A DNA stretch of 20,903 nt from Helicobacteraceae bacterium (GCA_024635885.1 JAGXIA010000022.1:1-20903); one strand, 5' to 3'. Positions 1 to 7,554 are shown, numbered from the stretch's first letter. Notes: generated from the sequence alone by a model not told the origin. Numbers and translations are program-made.

Positions 1-74
1 AAAGCAAGACCCAAGTCAATTGTAAAAGATTTTTCCGGATACCCCGAAGTTATATATGCTACTAAGTTTTTCAA
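1..74 (-). CDS. trpA: tryptophan synthase alpha subunit, N-terminal fragment
   Basis: Partial gene, running off the left edge. The minus strand from 74 downward reads TTG-AAA-AAC and then encodes LVAYITSGYPEKSFTIDLGL, the typical TrpA N-terminus (strand 1 and the TSGYP loop). TrpA cleaves indole-3-glycerol phosphate to indole and glyceraldehyde 3-phosphate in the cytoplasmic TrpAB complex. The start must be the TTG at 74-72: the codon just before it is the in-frame TAA that ends the Hpt gene, and there is no ATG in the visible part. A GGA lies 8 bases upstream, inside the Hpt gene, as a plausible ribosome binding site. Zero spacing to the Hpt gene implies cotranscription and translational coupling. 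Only 24 codons are visible, so identity rests on a short but characteristic segment. Confidence 0.8.
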   Translation of the reverse strand, partial: MKNLVAYITSGYPEKSFTIDLGLA

Positions 75-476
75 TTATTTTTCCAAGTCAGGTATTTTCA
101 GTAAAGAATATTTTATTTTAGAGAGTTCATTGTCGAGCTTTAAATCCTCTTGCCATTGGGCGTACATGTCACTCACCGAGAGCAGCCAATTTATGGTTTC
201 ATCTGAAACAGGCTTGTCCATTGCTCTTAGATCTTCCAACTCATTTTCTACAAAAGCAGATAATTTGGTCATTGGTACGATTTTTAAAAATCCAGAAGCT
301 GATTTTATGTTGTGAAATACACGGAAAAGTTCATTCACACTTCTCTCATATACGTTTGGTTTTGACAAGTCAAGAATCATAATCTCCATGCTCTCAACCA
401 TCATCGCATAGTGATCTAAAAACTCATCAACTAAGTCAAAATCAAAGTTAGCTTCTAATTCACTTCTTACGCCCAT
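75..476 (-). CDS. stand-alone Hpt (histidine phosphotransfer) domain protein
   Basis: A 133-residue, all-helical protein with the Hpt signature FHNIKSASGFL; His55 is the predicted phospho-accepting residue, followed at +3 by Lys58 and then Ser59, as in the family H-x-x-K-[GS] motif. The whole protein is about one Hpt domain (residues about 10-115) with no kinase, receiver or membrane segment, so it should be a soluble phosphate shuttle between a histidine kinase and a receiver domain. It starts at ATG 476 with an AGGGGA ribosome binding site 8 bases upstream and a TATAAT -10 box at 507-502. It is directly followed by trpA with no intergenic base. That arrangement with a biosynthetic gene does not tell its partner; candidate receivers in the window are CheY and the REC-GGDEF protein, but that is inference. 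Confidence 0.82.
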   Translation of the reverse strand: MGVRSELEANFDFDLVDEFLDHYAMMVESMEIMILDLSKPNVYERSVNELFRVFHNIKSASGFLKIVPMTKLSAFVENELEDLRAMDKPVSDETINWLLSVSDMYAQWQEDLKLDNELSKIKYSLLKIPDLEK

Positions 477-501
477 AAAATAATTCCCCTATGTTGTTCA
501 G

Positions 502-507
502 ATTATA
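502..507 (-). promoter_or_regulatory. -10 box (TATAAT) for the Hpt-trpA transcript
   Basis: The minus strand carries TATAAT here, 25 bases upstream of the Hpt ATG, giving a predicted start near 495 and a leader of roughly 20 bases that includes the AGGGGA ribosome binding site (490-485). No convincing -35 box is seen, which is normal for sigma-70 promoters in Campylobacterota. Confidence 0.6.
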
Positions 508-541
508 GCAATATTTAGTTAAAATTCTTTTTACTAAACTT

Positions 542-547
542 TATATT
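542..547 (+). promoter_or_regulatory. probable -10 box (TATATT) for panB-ruvB-transporter
   Basis: TATATT preceded by a T-rich stretch, 20 bases before the panB ATG and back to back with the Hpt promoter. It is one base off consensus and is the best candidate in this short divergent spacer. Confidence 0.4.
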
Positions 548-566
548 ACGTAAAAAGAGTTCTCAA

Positions 567-1358
567 ATGAATAAGAAAATGACTATATCTTCTATTAAAA
601 AAACTAAAGGTATTCGACCCTTGGTTATGATAACTGCTTATGATGCACTTTTTGCTAAGCTGTTAGAACCTAACTCTGACATGATTTTGGTTGGTGACAG
701 CTTAAACATGAGCTTTGCAGGCAAAAATGACACACTTAGTACTACTATGGATCAAATGATATACCATACAAATGCGGTTTGTATGGGTGCGAAAAATAGT
801 TTTGTAGTATGTGATATGCCATTTGGGACTTTCATAAATAAAGAAGAAGCTTTAAAAAATTCTATTAGAGTTTTTCAAGAGACTCCGGCTGATTGTGTGA
901 AAATAGAGGCTGGAGAAGACAAGGCGGATATTGTTAAATATTTAACATCCAACGGCATAGCTGTTTGCGGTCACATAGGTTTACTGCCTCAATCTGTTAG
1001 AAGCGAAGGCGGCTACAAAGTCAAGGGAAAAACAGAAAACGAAAAACTGCAACTCATAAAAGATGCAAAAGCTATAGAAGAAGCAGGGGCATTTTGTATG
1101 GTTATGGAAGGTGTGAAAGCTGACATAGCAGGAGAGATTGCAAGCAGTGTCAGTATCCCTGTTATAGGCATAGGTGCTGGTGCTGATGTTGATGGGCAGG
1201 TGCTGGTGTTTTCAGATATGTTAGGACTTTTTGAAGAGTTTACTCCTAAATTTGTAAAAAAATATATGGATGGAGCCTCTTTGGTTAAAAAGGCTGTTAA
1301 AAGCTATTCAGATGAAGTACAAAGTAGAGAGTTTCCTCAAGAAATTCATACTTACTAA
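567..1358 (+). CDS. panB: 3-methyl-2-oxobutanoate hydroxymethyltransferase
   Basis: Cytoplasmic first enzyme of pantothenate (coenzyme A) synthesis: transfers the one-carbon unit of 5,10-methylene-THF to alpha-ketoisovalerate, giving ketopantoate. At 263 residues it has the usual PanB length and TIM-barrel motifs: ITAYDALFAK (22-31), LVGDSLNM (41-48), VKIEAG (111-116), GHIGLLPQSV (135-144) and VIGIGAG (199-205). The metal and substrate residues of E. coli PanB have equivalents in Asp44-Ser45, Asp83 and Lys112, and the catalytic Glu is Glu181 (MVMEGV). The ATG at 567 fits the family N-terminus; the upstream AAAAGAG is a weak ribosome binding site. First gene of an apparent operon, 12 bases before ruvB. 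Confidence 0.97.
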   Translation: MNKKMTISSIKKTKGIRPLVMITAYDALFAKLLEPNSDMILVGDSLNMSFAGKNDTLSTTMDQMIYHTNAVCMGAKNSFVVCDMPFGTFINKEEALKNSIRVFQETPADCVKIEAGEDKADIVKYLTSNGIAVCGHIGLLPQSVRSEGGYKVKGKTENEKLQLIKDAKAIEEAGAFCMVMEGVKADIAGEIASSVSIPVIGIGAGADVDGQVLVFSDMLGLFEEFTPKFVKKYMDGASLVKKAVKSYSDEVQSREFPQEIHTY

Positions 1359-1370
1359 AGTTGGCAAACA

Positions 1371-2384
1371 ATGAACAGAATGGTAGAAATAGAGACTTTT
1401 AATGCAGAAGAAGAGAGTGTAGAAATTTCACTTCGTCCTGATGCCTGGAGTGAGTATATTGGTCAAGAACAGATTAAAAAAAATCTCGGTGTATTTATCC
1501 AAGCGAGTAAAAAAAGAGCTGAGGCACTTGACCATGTTCTTTTCTTTGGACCTCCTGGACTCGGAAAGACTACTCTGGCACTTATCATCGCCAATGAGAT
1601 GAATGCAAATATAAAAGTTACATCCGCACCGATGATAGAAAAAAGTGGAGATTTAGCAGCACTTCTTACAAATTTGCAAGAGGGTGATATACTTTTTATT
1701 GACGAGATTCATCGTCTTTCACCTGCTGTCGAAGAGATACTCTACTCGTCTATGGAAGATTTTAGAATCGACATAATTATAGGAAGCGGTCCGGCTGCAC
1801 AAACTGTCAAAATTGACCTTCCGCGATTTACTCTTATTGGAGCAACTACGCGTGCGGGTATGCTTTCAAATCCACTGAGAGACAGATTTGGTATGAGTTT
1901 TAGAATGCAGTTCTATAGTTCTGAGGAGTTAGCTAAAATCATCTCTCAGGCTTCAAAGAAGCTGAGTAAAGAGATAATAAGCGAAGCGTGTATGGAAATA
2001 GCAAAACGAAGTAGAGGTACGCCTCGTATAGCTCTTCGTCTTCTTCGTCGTGTTAGAGATTTTGCAGATGTTTGCAATGAAAAAGATATACAGCACACCA
2101 GAACACAGTATGCTTTAAAAGAACTGGGTATTAACTCTCACGGTTTTGATGAAATGGATTTGCGTCTTTTACGACTTTTAGCATCAACAAACGGAAGAGC
2201 AATGGGGCTTAGTACTATTGCCGCAGCACTGAGTGAAGATGAGGGAACAGTTGAAGATGTTCTTGAGCCTTATTTGATAGCAAACGGGTATTTAGAAAGA
2301 ACTGCCAAGGGGAGAAAAGCAACAAGAGCAACTTATGAGATTTTAAATTTGGCAATGCCAGACAATGAAGGAAGAATTTTTTAA
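1371..2384 (+). CDS. ruvB: Holliday junction branch migration DNA helicase RuvB
   Basis: AAA+ ATPase motor that, with RuvA, drives branch migration of Holliday junctions during recombination and repair. At 337 residues it has normal length. Visible motifs: SLRPDAWSEYIGQEQ (20-34, RuvB N-terminus), Walker A GPPGLGKTT (60-68), Walker B with DEIH (111-114), sensor 1 GATT (157-160) and the LRDRFG arginine-finger region (169-174). The C-terminal third carries the RuvB winged-helix domain, including NGRAMGLSTIA and the conserved GYLERTAKGRKAT segment. The start MNRMVEIETF matches the short lead of Campylobacterota homologues; a second ATG at 1380 is an alternative. Its stop codon overlaps the next start (TAATG), so the transporter is likely translationally coupled. 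RuvA and RuvC are not in this window. Confidence 0.98.
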   Translation: MNRMVEIETFNAEEESVEISLRPDAWSEYIGQEQIKKNLGVFIQASKKRAEALDHVLFFGPPGLGKTTLALIIANEMNANIKVTSAPMIEKSGDLAALLTNLQEGDILFIDEIHRLSPAVEEILYSSMEDFRIDIIIGSGPAAQTVKIDLPRFTLIGATTRAGMLSNPLRDRFGMSFRMQFYSSEELAKIISQASKKLSKEIISEACMEIAKRSRGTPRIALRLLRRVRDFADVCNEKDIQHTRTQYALKELGINSHGFDEMDLRLLRLLASTNGRAMGLSTIAAALSEDEGTVEDVLEPYLIANGYLERTAKGRKATRATYEILNLAMPDNEGRIF

Positions 2385-3457
2385 TGAAACCACAATATTT
2401 TATAGGAATACTCTTCGCAACCTCACTTTACTGGATGTATCTTTTATATGCTCCATTTTTAATGGGAATTACCATAGCAGCATTATTGGCAATATCTACG
2501 GCAAATATACAAAACTTATTTGAGAGAATTTATGGTTCAAAATTTTTAGCAGCACTCAGTTCAAGTTTTTTACTGGCAATTTTGTTCTTTGTTCCTCTTG
2601 GATATTTTTTAGCTACATTAAGTATAAAGTTAAATAGTCTTGAGCCGGAAGTCTTTACAAATGTTGAGGTCTTGATAAGAAATTTTATTGCAAATCCACC
2701 TGAATATTTACTTTTTTTAAAGCCTTACGCTGTTGAAGCTATGAAAGACATAAACATTAATTCTCTTGCTAGTAATGCTTTGTCTTTAACTGGAAACATA
2801 GGTTTATTCAGTGCTGGATATCTAAAGAATGCTTTGTTGATAATAATATTTTATTTTTTCGCTCAATACAACGGCTCTTTTGTAGTAGACTTATTAAAGA
2901 GAGTTGTGCAAATGTCTGTTGATGAGACGACAACACTTGCAAAAGAACTCTCCTCAGTTATGAGTGTTGTGTTTTATTCCATAATAGTTAATGCAATGCT
3001 TCAGGGAGTTCTTTTTGGTGTTGCTATCTCATCAATGGGCTATAATGGTTTGCTTTTTGGAATTATGTACGGATTTGCTTCTTTAATACCTGTAGTCGGC
3101 GGTGTTCTAATGTGGCTGCCGTTTATGATTTATGAGTTTTCTACAGGCAATAATTTTAATGCAATTTTTATATCACTCTATTCAATTCTTGTGATATCTA
3201 TTATAGCAGACACGTTTTTAAAACCCTTAATCATAAAAGAGATAAACAAAAGGCTCTTAAACGAGGACGATGCGAAGATGAATGAGTTGGTAATCTTCTT
3301 TGCAATTATTGCAGGACTTGCAACCTTCGGTTTTTGGGGAATGATACTTGGACCTGCGATTACGGCATTTTTCTTGACGATTTTAAAACTGTTTGAGGCT
3401 CGAACAAAAGAGTGTGAAAATAAGCAGAATGACCTAGAAAAAATTTCTCACACGTAA
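2384..3457 (+). CDS. AI-2E family transporter (former UPF0118/PerM family)
   Basis: A 357-residue polytopic inner-membrane protein. Hydrophobic spans cover roughly residues 5-40, 55-80, 138-165, 195-240, 245-285 and 300-340, with a hydrophilic, probably extracytoplasmic, segment at about 82-135 as is usual in this family. Family-like features include the Gly/Pro-rich GFASLIPVVGGVLMWLPF region (about 230-247) and the late GFWGMILGPAITAF segment. Members export AI-2 or act as sodium/proton antiporters; the actual substrate cannot be read from sequence. Its ATG overlaps the ruvB stop by one base. The same ruvB-transporter adjacency occurs in Campylobacter, from memory. Its 3' end overlaps the convergent htrB gene by 10 bases. 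Confidence 0.88.
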   Translation: MKPQYFIGILFATSLYWMYLLYAPFLMGITIAALLAISTANIQNLFERIYGSKFLAALSSSFLLAILFFVPLGYFLATLSIKLNSLEPEVFTNVEVLIRNFIANPPEYLLFLKPYAVEAMKDININSLASNALSLTGNIGLFSAGYLKNALLIIIFYFFAQYNGSFVVDLLKRVVQMSVDETTTLAKELSSVMSVVFYSIIVNAMLQGVLFGVAISSMGYNGLLFGIMYGFASLIPVVGGVLMWLPFMIYEFSTGNNFNAIFISLYSILVISIIADTFLKPLIIKEINKRLLNEDDAKMNELVIFFAIIAGLATFGFWGMILGPAITAFFLTILKLFEARTKECENKQNDLEKISHT

Positions 3458-4332
3458 ATATCGGGGTAATCCTGCTTAAATCTGCGATGCAGCCAGAACC
3501 AAGGTTGGGGCTCTTTTAAAATTTCATCTGAGAGCCACTTTGTCTGCATTTGAGTTGAGACAAGTATGTCCTGCTCTTCATCATCAGTTTTTGGCGGGAT
3601 TATCTCTTGGGAAAATTTTATAACATAGTTTTCATCATCATCCGTATGAATCAGTACCGGAATCAATGCCGCATTGAATTTTCTGGCTAAATAGGCCGTC
3701 GTTTTTATCTGACTTGTCGGGTGATTTAAAAAGTCTACACTTACCGCTTCTTTTTTATTTACATTAGTGTCTATGAGTATAGCAATTGCCCCGCCGGAGC
3801 GAAGTTGTTTTATCATTGCTCTTGTAGCCCCGTGTCTTTCAACATATTTCATTCTCCATTTGGCTCGTGAGCTTAGAAGATACTTTTCAAAGTATTTGTT
3901 TTTCATATGTTTATAGACTATCATAAGCGGCTCTAATTTTGCGCTAATCATACTGCCTCCGAGCTCCCAGGCTCCGTAATGACTTGTTATGATTATGATT
4001 GGTCTCTTTTGTTCTTGGGCTTTTTTTAGTACTTCTTCATTCTCAAAAGTCACTTTTTTAGCTATTTCATCTATACTGTAGTATCTGCTCTCCATGGTGT
4101 GCAAAAAATTCAGAAGCAGTAGTTTGAATGAGTATTTAGTAGTTCTCTCAATAAACGCTTCATTTACATTTTCACCATAGACAAATTTGAGATTATCTCT
4201 GACTACTTTTTTATATCTTTTACTGAACATATAGGCAAGTTTTCCCAGACCTATAAAAAAAGCACGCCTTACACGTCTAGGCAAAATCATAAGAAATTTT
4301 TCCAGTACTAAAAAAAGGTAAAAACCTATCAT
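3448..4332 (-). CDS. htrB: lipid A biosynthesis late acyltransferase (HtrB/WaaM/LpxL family)
   Basis: A 294-residue inner-membrane enzyme that adds a secondary acyl chain to Kdo-lipid A (or its precursor). Near the N-terminus is a hydrophobic segment (residues 2-18) and a basic stretch, as in LpxL. The lysophospholipid-acyltransferase catalytic H-x4-[DE] motif is His118-Tyr-Gly-Ala-Trp-Glu123 (SHYGAWELGG). The later VERHGATRAMI and GGAIAILIDTN segments also match the family, as does the C-terminal EPQPWFWLHRRFK. The start is ATG 4332, overlapping the waaC stop as ATGA (4329-4332), so the two are translationally coupled, as in the Campylobacter lipooligosaccharide locus. Its 3' end overlaps the convergent transporter gene by 10 bases. 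Which acyl chain and position are used cannot be told. Confidence 0.92.
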   Translation of the reverse strand: MIGFYLFLVLEKFLMILPRRVRRAFFIGLGKLAYMFSKRYKKVVRDNLKFVYGENVNEAFIERTTKYSFKLLLLNFLHTMESRYYSIDEIAKKVTFENEEVLKKAQEQKRPIIIITSHYGAWELGGSMISAKLEPLMIVYKHMKNKYFEKYLLSSRAKWRMKYVERHGATRAMIKQLRSGGAIAILIDTNVNKKEAVSVDFLNHPTSQIKTTAYLARKFNAALIPVLIHTDDDENYVIKFSQEIIPPKTDDEEQDILVSTQMQTKWLSDEILKEPQPWFWLHRRFKQDYPDIYV

Positions 4333-5339
4333 TGTAAAAGTTCCTTTGCTTTGCTTAAAATTTCTTCTACTTTTATCTCTTTTATAGAAAAATCATTTTT
4401 GTTTATTTTATGTATATCTACTTTTGAAGGTGATTTTATACTGATATTTACGGGTGTCTCATAAATCATTCTGCTTGTTGTCGGGCCAAAAAGCGTGATG
4501 GAAGGAATGTTCTGGGCCCATGCCATATGAGTCGGTCCTGTGTCATTTCCTATAAGCAAATCAAGGCTTGAGATGAGATCGATTAACTCGGTTAAAGAGA
4601 GTTTAGGAGCAAGTGTAGCGTGAGAAGAGTTTTCACAAATCCACATGCCGTCTTCTCTTTCGGCTTCACTTCCCCAAATAATTATGCAGTTCTCTTCAAG
4701 CTCGTCGCAAAGTGTCGCAATACTTTCTCTTCTGTACTTTTTAGACTCCCAGGAAGCACCGATGACAATAGCAATATTTTTTTGATTTTCAGCCATAACA
4801 GCCTGTGTCTCTGAACTAAGCTTGGCATGTGGAAATATAGGTTTTTTATTTAAAAGCATTGCATCTGTTATTTCAAAGCCTAAGGCATGCGAAGCTACAA
4901 AAGAATTTCTTTTCACTATGCTCTCATCATAAGCGACATGTGAGGTAGTTTTGTAAAAAAGAGAGGCTAAGCCTTCTCTGGCAGAGTCTTTGTCATAGCC
5001 GTGTACATTTTTACCGATTAGTCTTGCAACAAGGGCAGATTTCACTAAGCCTTGAATGTCTATAATAATGTCAAACTCGCCCAAAGAGCGAAGATGAGAA
5101 ACAGTCTCTTTTAAAAGCGAGAAGCTTTTTTCACGCTTGAGTTTTTTGAGATTAACAGTATGAACAGCTGAGATAAGAGGGTGGTTTTGTAAAAGTGGAG
5201 CGAAAACCTCTTCAGTTATCCACTCTATCTTGGCATGTGGAAATTCTTTATGTATAAACTGCAAAACCACAGCAGTATTGACAATATCACCAAGAGCCGA
5301 GAGTCTTACGATAGCTATACGAGTTATATCTTTTTTCAT
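4329..5339 (-). CDS. waaC: ADP-heptose:lipooligosaccharide heptosyltransferase I
   Basis: GT9-family glycosyltransferase that adds the first L-glycero-D-manno-heptose to Kdo on lipid A at the inner face of the cytoplasmic membrane. The 336 residues align with E. coli WaaC at IVRLSALGDIVNT (10-22; catalytic-base Asp18), EWITEEVFA (39-47), IDIQGLVKSALVARL (93-107) and AREGLASLFY (120-129). The C-terminal half has the nucleotide-sugar site GNDTGPTHMAWA (264-275, with Asp266) and ITLFGPT. No in-frame start exists between ATG 5339 and the first conserved strand, so the start is secure. No Shine-Dalgarno sequence precedes it and the -10 box lies only 7 bases upstream of the ATG, suggesting a leaderless mRNA. 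First gene of the waaC-htrB operon. Confidence 0.95.
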   Translation of the reverse strand: MKKDITRIAIVRLSALGDIVNTAVVLQFIHKEFPHAKIEWITEEVFAPLLQNHPLISAVHTVNLKKLKREKSFSLLKETVSHLRSLGEFDIIIDIQGLVKSALVARLIGKNVHGYDKDSAREGLASLFYKTTSHVAYDESIVKRNSFVASHALGFEITDAMLLNKKPIFPHAKLSSETQAVMAENQKNIAIVIGASWESKKYRRESIATLCDELEENCIIIWGSEAEREDGMWICENSSHATLAPKLSLTELIDLISSLDLLIGNDTGPTHMAWAQNIPSITLFGPTTSRMIYETPVNISIKSPSKVDIHKINKNDFSIKEIKVEEILSKAKELLQ

Positions 5340-5346
5340 TGTAGGA

Positions 5347-5352
5347 ATTATA
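5347..5352 (-). promoter_or_regulatory. -10 box (TATAAT) for waaC, implying a leaderless transcript
   Basis: The minus strand reads TAGATATAATTCC with TATAAT at 5352-5347. The waaC ATG begins at 5339, so a transcription start 6-8 bases downstream of the box would fall at or within two bases of the start codon. The intervening bases TTCCTACA contain no ribosome binding site. Confidence 0.6.
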
Positions 5353-5456
5353 TCTAATTTAGTTGCATAGTAGTAAAAACTCTTTGGAGTGTATACCAGC
5401 CTTTAACTTACATTAGACACAAAAAGAGAAGAGATAGTTTATATATGAAATTTTGA

Positions 5457-5462
5457 TATAAT
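5457..5462 (+). promoter_or_regulatory. -10 box (TATAAT) for the gene at 5493
   Basis: TTTTGATATAATTAAG contains a perfect TATAAT, 30 bases before the ATG at 5493. Between them lies AAAGGA (5481-5486), a strong ribosome binding site 6 bases from the start. A T-rich stretch upstream replaces the -35 box. Confidence 0.7.
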
Positions 5463-5492
5463 TAAGCTACAAAGATACAAAAAGGATTTTTT

Positions 5493-5972
5493 ATGGAATT
5501 AAGCTATTCAGGTATTTTACTGATTATTGCGAGTGCTGTAGTAGGCTATATGATAAGTTATATAAAATCTAGATTTGAAGTCAGAGCTTATAAAAAAGAG
5601 CTTAAAGAGTATAAAGAGCATTTAAACAGACAAATGAAAATTACTGGTGAAGGCAATAGAAATATAGAAAAAGAATTGGCTAAACTTAAAAAAGATAATG
5701 AAAATCTTAGAATCTCAGTGAAGACTTTAGGACAAAAACCTGGTCGTGCGGAACTTAGACTTTTGAATATTTATGATGGAGCTTTACGTAAAATGATGCT
5801 AAAAGCTCCAGGTTTTTCATCTGCTTGGGAAGTTTCACTGCAAGAAGCTGAAAGAGAGTATGAAGAGAATGAAAAAGGGTTTAAATCAATTATCAAAAAA
5901 GTGTTTACACCCAGTATATCTCACAATAGTGAAACTCAATATGCTACTGAGCAAAAAGAGGGCTTCCTTTAG
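5493..5972 (+). CDS. unknown membrane-anchored coiled-coil protein
   Basis: I do not recognise a named family. The 159-residue product begins with one hydrophobic segment (residues about 5-24, SGILLIIASAVVGYMISYI). Basic residues follow it (K25, R27, R31, K34, K35), so it should be an N-terminal anchor with the rest in the cytoplasm. Residues about 33-80 are charged and heptad-like (KKELKEYKEHLNRQMK and later), a likely coiled coil. A compact segment RAELRLLNIYDGALRKMM (about 84-101) looks like a folded helical domain, and the tail is hydrophilic. It has its own promoter and ribosome binding site and ends 68 bases before the Cache protein, which also has its own promoter, so the two need not be one operon. 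A gene by composition and signals; its function is unknown. Confidence 0.75.
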   Translation: MELSYSGILLIIASAVVGYMISYIKSRFEVRAYKKELKEYKEHLNRQMKITGEGNRNIEKELAKLKKDNENLRISVKTLGQKPGRAELRLLNIYDGALRKMMLKAPGFSSAWEVSLQEAEREYEENEKGFKSIIKKVFTPSISHNSETQYATEQKEGFL

Positions 5973-5985
5973 TCGAATATATTGA

Positions 5986-6000
5986 ATGCTTACAAAGCAT
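5986..6000. repeat. short inverted repeat at the -35 region of the 6041 gene
   Basis: ATGCTT-ACA-AAGCAT, a perfect 6-bp inverted repeat with a 3-base spacer, ends 4 bases before the TATAAT box at 6005. It has no T-run, so it is not a classical terminator. It could be an operator half-site pair or chance. Confidence 0.3.
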
Positions 6001-6004
6001 CTGC

Positions 6005-6010
6005 TATAAT
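6005..6010 (+). promoter_or_regulatory. -10 box (TATAAT) for the Cache protein-hisH-hisA transcript
   Basis: CTGCTATAATCAC gives a perfect TATAAT 30 bases before the ATG at 6041. TAAGGA (6026-6031), 9 bases before the ATG, is the ribosome binding site. hisH overlaps the end of this gene and hisA follows 9 bases later, so the promoter probably serves all three. Confidence 0.65.
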
Positions 6011-6040
6011 CACGCTAATAATAAATAAGGATAGTGCAAG

Positions 6041-6946
6041 ATGACGCCAGCAGATATACAAGATTTTTCCCAGGGCCGTACAAAAGCCAGAGCCTATTTT
6101 TGCTTTTTATTTTCTAAAAATATACCAAACAGACTTCCTTCTTTAAGTGAAGATATGATTATGCCTCGTCTTTTAAAGATTAAAGGTGATTTAGAACATT
6201 GTGAGGGCGTGTATCTTTTAGATCATAAAGGTGTTCAAATAACACCGACTTTTACATCTACTGAACAAATAGATGAAGATGCAGGCAAAATAAGAGCCGA
6301 CAGAGCTTATTATTATCGTGCTGTTAGAGAAGGCAGATGTACCATTACAGACCCTTACCCATCTTTAATAACCGGTGATTTGTCAGTTACAGCTTCACAG
6401 CCTATTTACTCTGAAACAGGAGAACTGAAATATGTAGCATGTTTAGATATGCCATTTGCAGATGTACTGAAAATATCTCATTTAAACACTTTTGACACAT
6501 TCTTTGCTAACTTTTTTAAGTACTCTTATGGACTATTTGCTTTTGCTTTAATAGCTGTTGCTTTGTTGTTATTTCTAAAAGGTATGCAGAGTTTCTTTCT
6601 TTATGAAATCACTATTTCCCATTTTGAAGCAAAAAATGTATTTGAAGCCACTATTTTAATTACGCTCTCTTTAGCAATATTTGACCTTGCTAAAACCCTT
6701 ATAGAAGAGGAAATTATGGGACGGCATAAAGAACAGAATATTGCCGGCCCGCATAAAACAATGGTTCGATTTTTAGGCTCTATTATTATTGCTTTATCTA
6801 TTGAAGCCTTGATGCTGGTATTCAAGTTTGCTATTACCGACCCGGAAAAACTTATGTACGCTATGTATATAGTCGGCGGTGTTTCATTGCTTCTTGTGGG
6901 GCTGGCAATTTACATAAAATTTACAAATTTAAAGATTAATGAATGA
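6041..6946 (+). CDS. Cache/PDC-domain membrane protein, PglG-like
   Basis: A 301-residue protein. Residues about 35-140 look like a PDC/Cache fold: GVYLLDHKGVQITPT (56-70), then DRAYYYRAVREG (87-98), TDPYPSL and VTASQPIY (116-123), ending in YVACLDM. Four hydrophobic spans follow (about 163-180, 200-220, 243-265, 272-293). This architecture recalls Campylobacter PglG of the general N-glycosylation locus, whose role is unsettled; the resemblance is by recall and needs a search. No other pgl gene lies in the window, and the gene is joined to hisH by an ATGA overlap. Oddly, no membrane segment or signal peptide precedes the Cache domain, unlike most Cache receptors, and there is no kinase, GGDEF or methyl-accepting output domain. 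A sensory or accessory membrane role is inference. Confidence 0.7.
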   Translation: MTPADIQDFSQGRTKARAYFCFLFSKNIPNRLPSLSEDMIMPRLLKIKGDLEHCEGVYLLDHKGVQITPTFTSTEQIDEDAGKIRADRAYYYRAVREGRCTITDPYPSLITGDLSVTASQPIYSETGELKYVACLDMPFADVLKISHLNTFDTFFANFFKYSYGLFAFALIAVALLLFLKGMQSFFLYEITISHFEAKNVFEATILITLSLAIFDLAKTLIEEEIMGRHKEQNIAGPHKTMVRFLGSIIIALSIEALMLVFKFAITDPEKLMYAMYIVGGVSLLLVGLAIYIKFTNLKINE

Positions 6947-7554
6947 TAGGTATAGTCGATTATAACATGGGAAATTTAGCGAGTGTTAAAAATGCATTTG
7001 CTAAGTTGGGACAAGAAACAGTCGTTGAGAGTGACCCTAGTAAATTCAAAGATTATGACAAACTTGTACTTCCTGGAGTCGGTGCGTTTGGTGATGCGAT
7101 GGAACATTTAAGAGAACGTAATATGATTGAACCACTAAGAGAGTTTGCAAAAAGCGAAAAATATATGCTTGGAATCTGTTTAGGAATGCAACTTCTTTTC
7201 GAGAGTAGTGAAGAGTTTGGAAGCAATGAAGGGCTTGGTCTTATAAAAGGGAAGGTGGTGCCTTTTGATATGTCAAAATTTGATGAGCCACTTAAAGTTC
7301 CGCATATGGGTTGGAATAAAATGTTCACGAAAGAACATCCACTTTTTAAAAACCTTGACGAAGGCCATTATCTGTATTTTGTTCACTCCTATCATGCTGT
7401 TTGCGACAATGAAGAGGATGTTATAGGAACTACGGAGTATGGATACAGCTTTGCATCCGCCGTGGCATGTGGAAATGTGATGGGGATTCAGCCTCACCCG
7501 GAAAAAAGCCATAAAAATGGGCTTCATATTTTAGAAAACTTTATCAATTTATAG
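6943..7554 (+). CDS. hisH: imidazole glycerol phosphate synthase, glutaminase subunit HisH
   Basis: Class-I glutamine amidotransferase that supplies ammonia to HisF for imidazole ring closure in histidine synthesis. The catalytic triad is visible: Cys79 in GICLGMQLLFE, His185 and Glu187 in IQPHPEKS. The oxyanion-strand motif PGVGAFGDAM (44-53) and HMGWN (121-125) are also typical. The 203-residue length is normal. The start overlaps the previous stop as ATGA (6943-6946), and hisA begins 9 bases after its own stop. hisF, the obligate partner, is not in this window, so the histidine genes are dispersed. Confidence 0.97.
   Translation: MIGIVDYNMGNLASVKNAFAKLGQETVVESDPSKFKDYDKLVLPGVGAFGDAMEHLRERNMIEPLREFAKSEKYMLGICLGMQLLFESSEEFGSNEGLGLIKGKVVPFDMSKFDEPLKVPHMGWNKMFTKEHPLFKNLDEGHYLYFVHSYHAVCDNEEDVIGTTEYGYSFASAVACGNVMGIQPHPEKSHKNGLHILENFINL

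Noticed and set aside
1..315. Plus-strand frame open from base 1 to 315 with an ATG at 130
   Set aside because: It is antisense to the Hpt gene and trpA start, both of which have recognisable protein motifs, and the ATG has no ribosome binding site.
3436..3448. AGAAA-AAA-TTTCT inverted repeat at the convergent transporter/htrB junction as a terminator
   Set aside because: The stem is AT-only apart from one pair, the loop is short, and there is no adjacent T-run.
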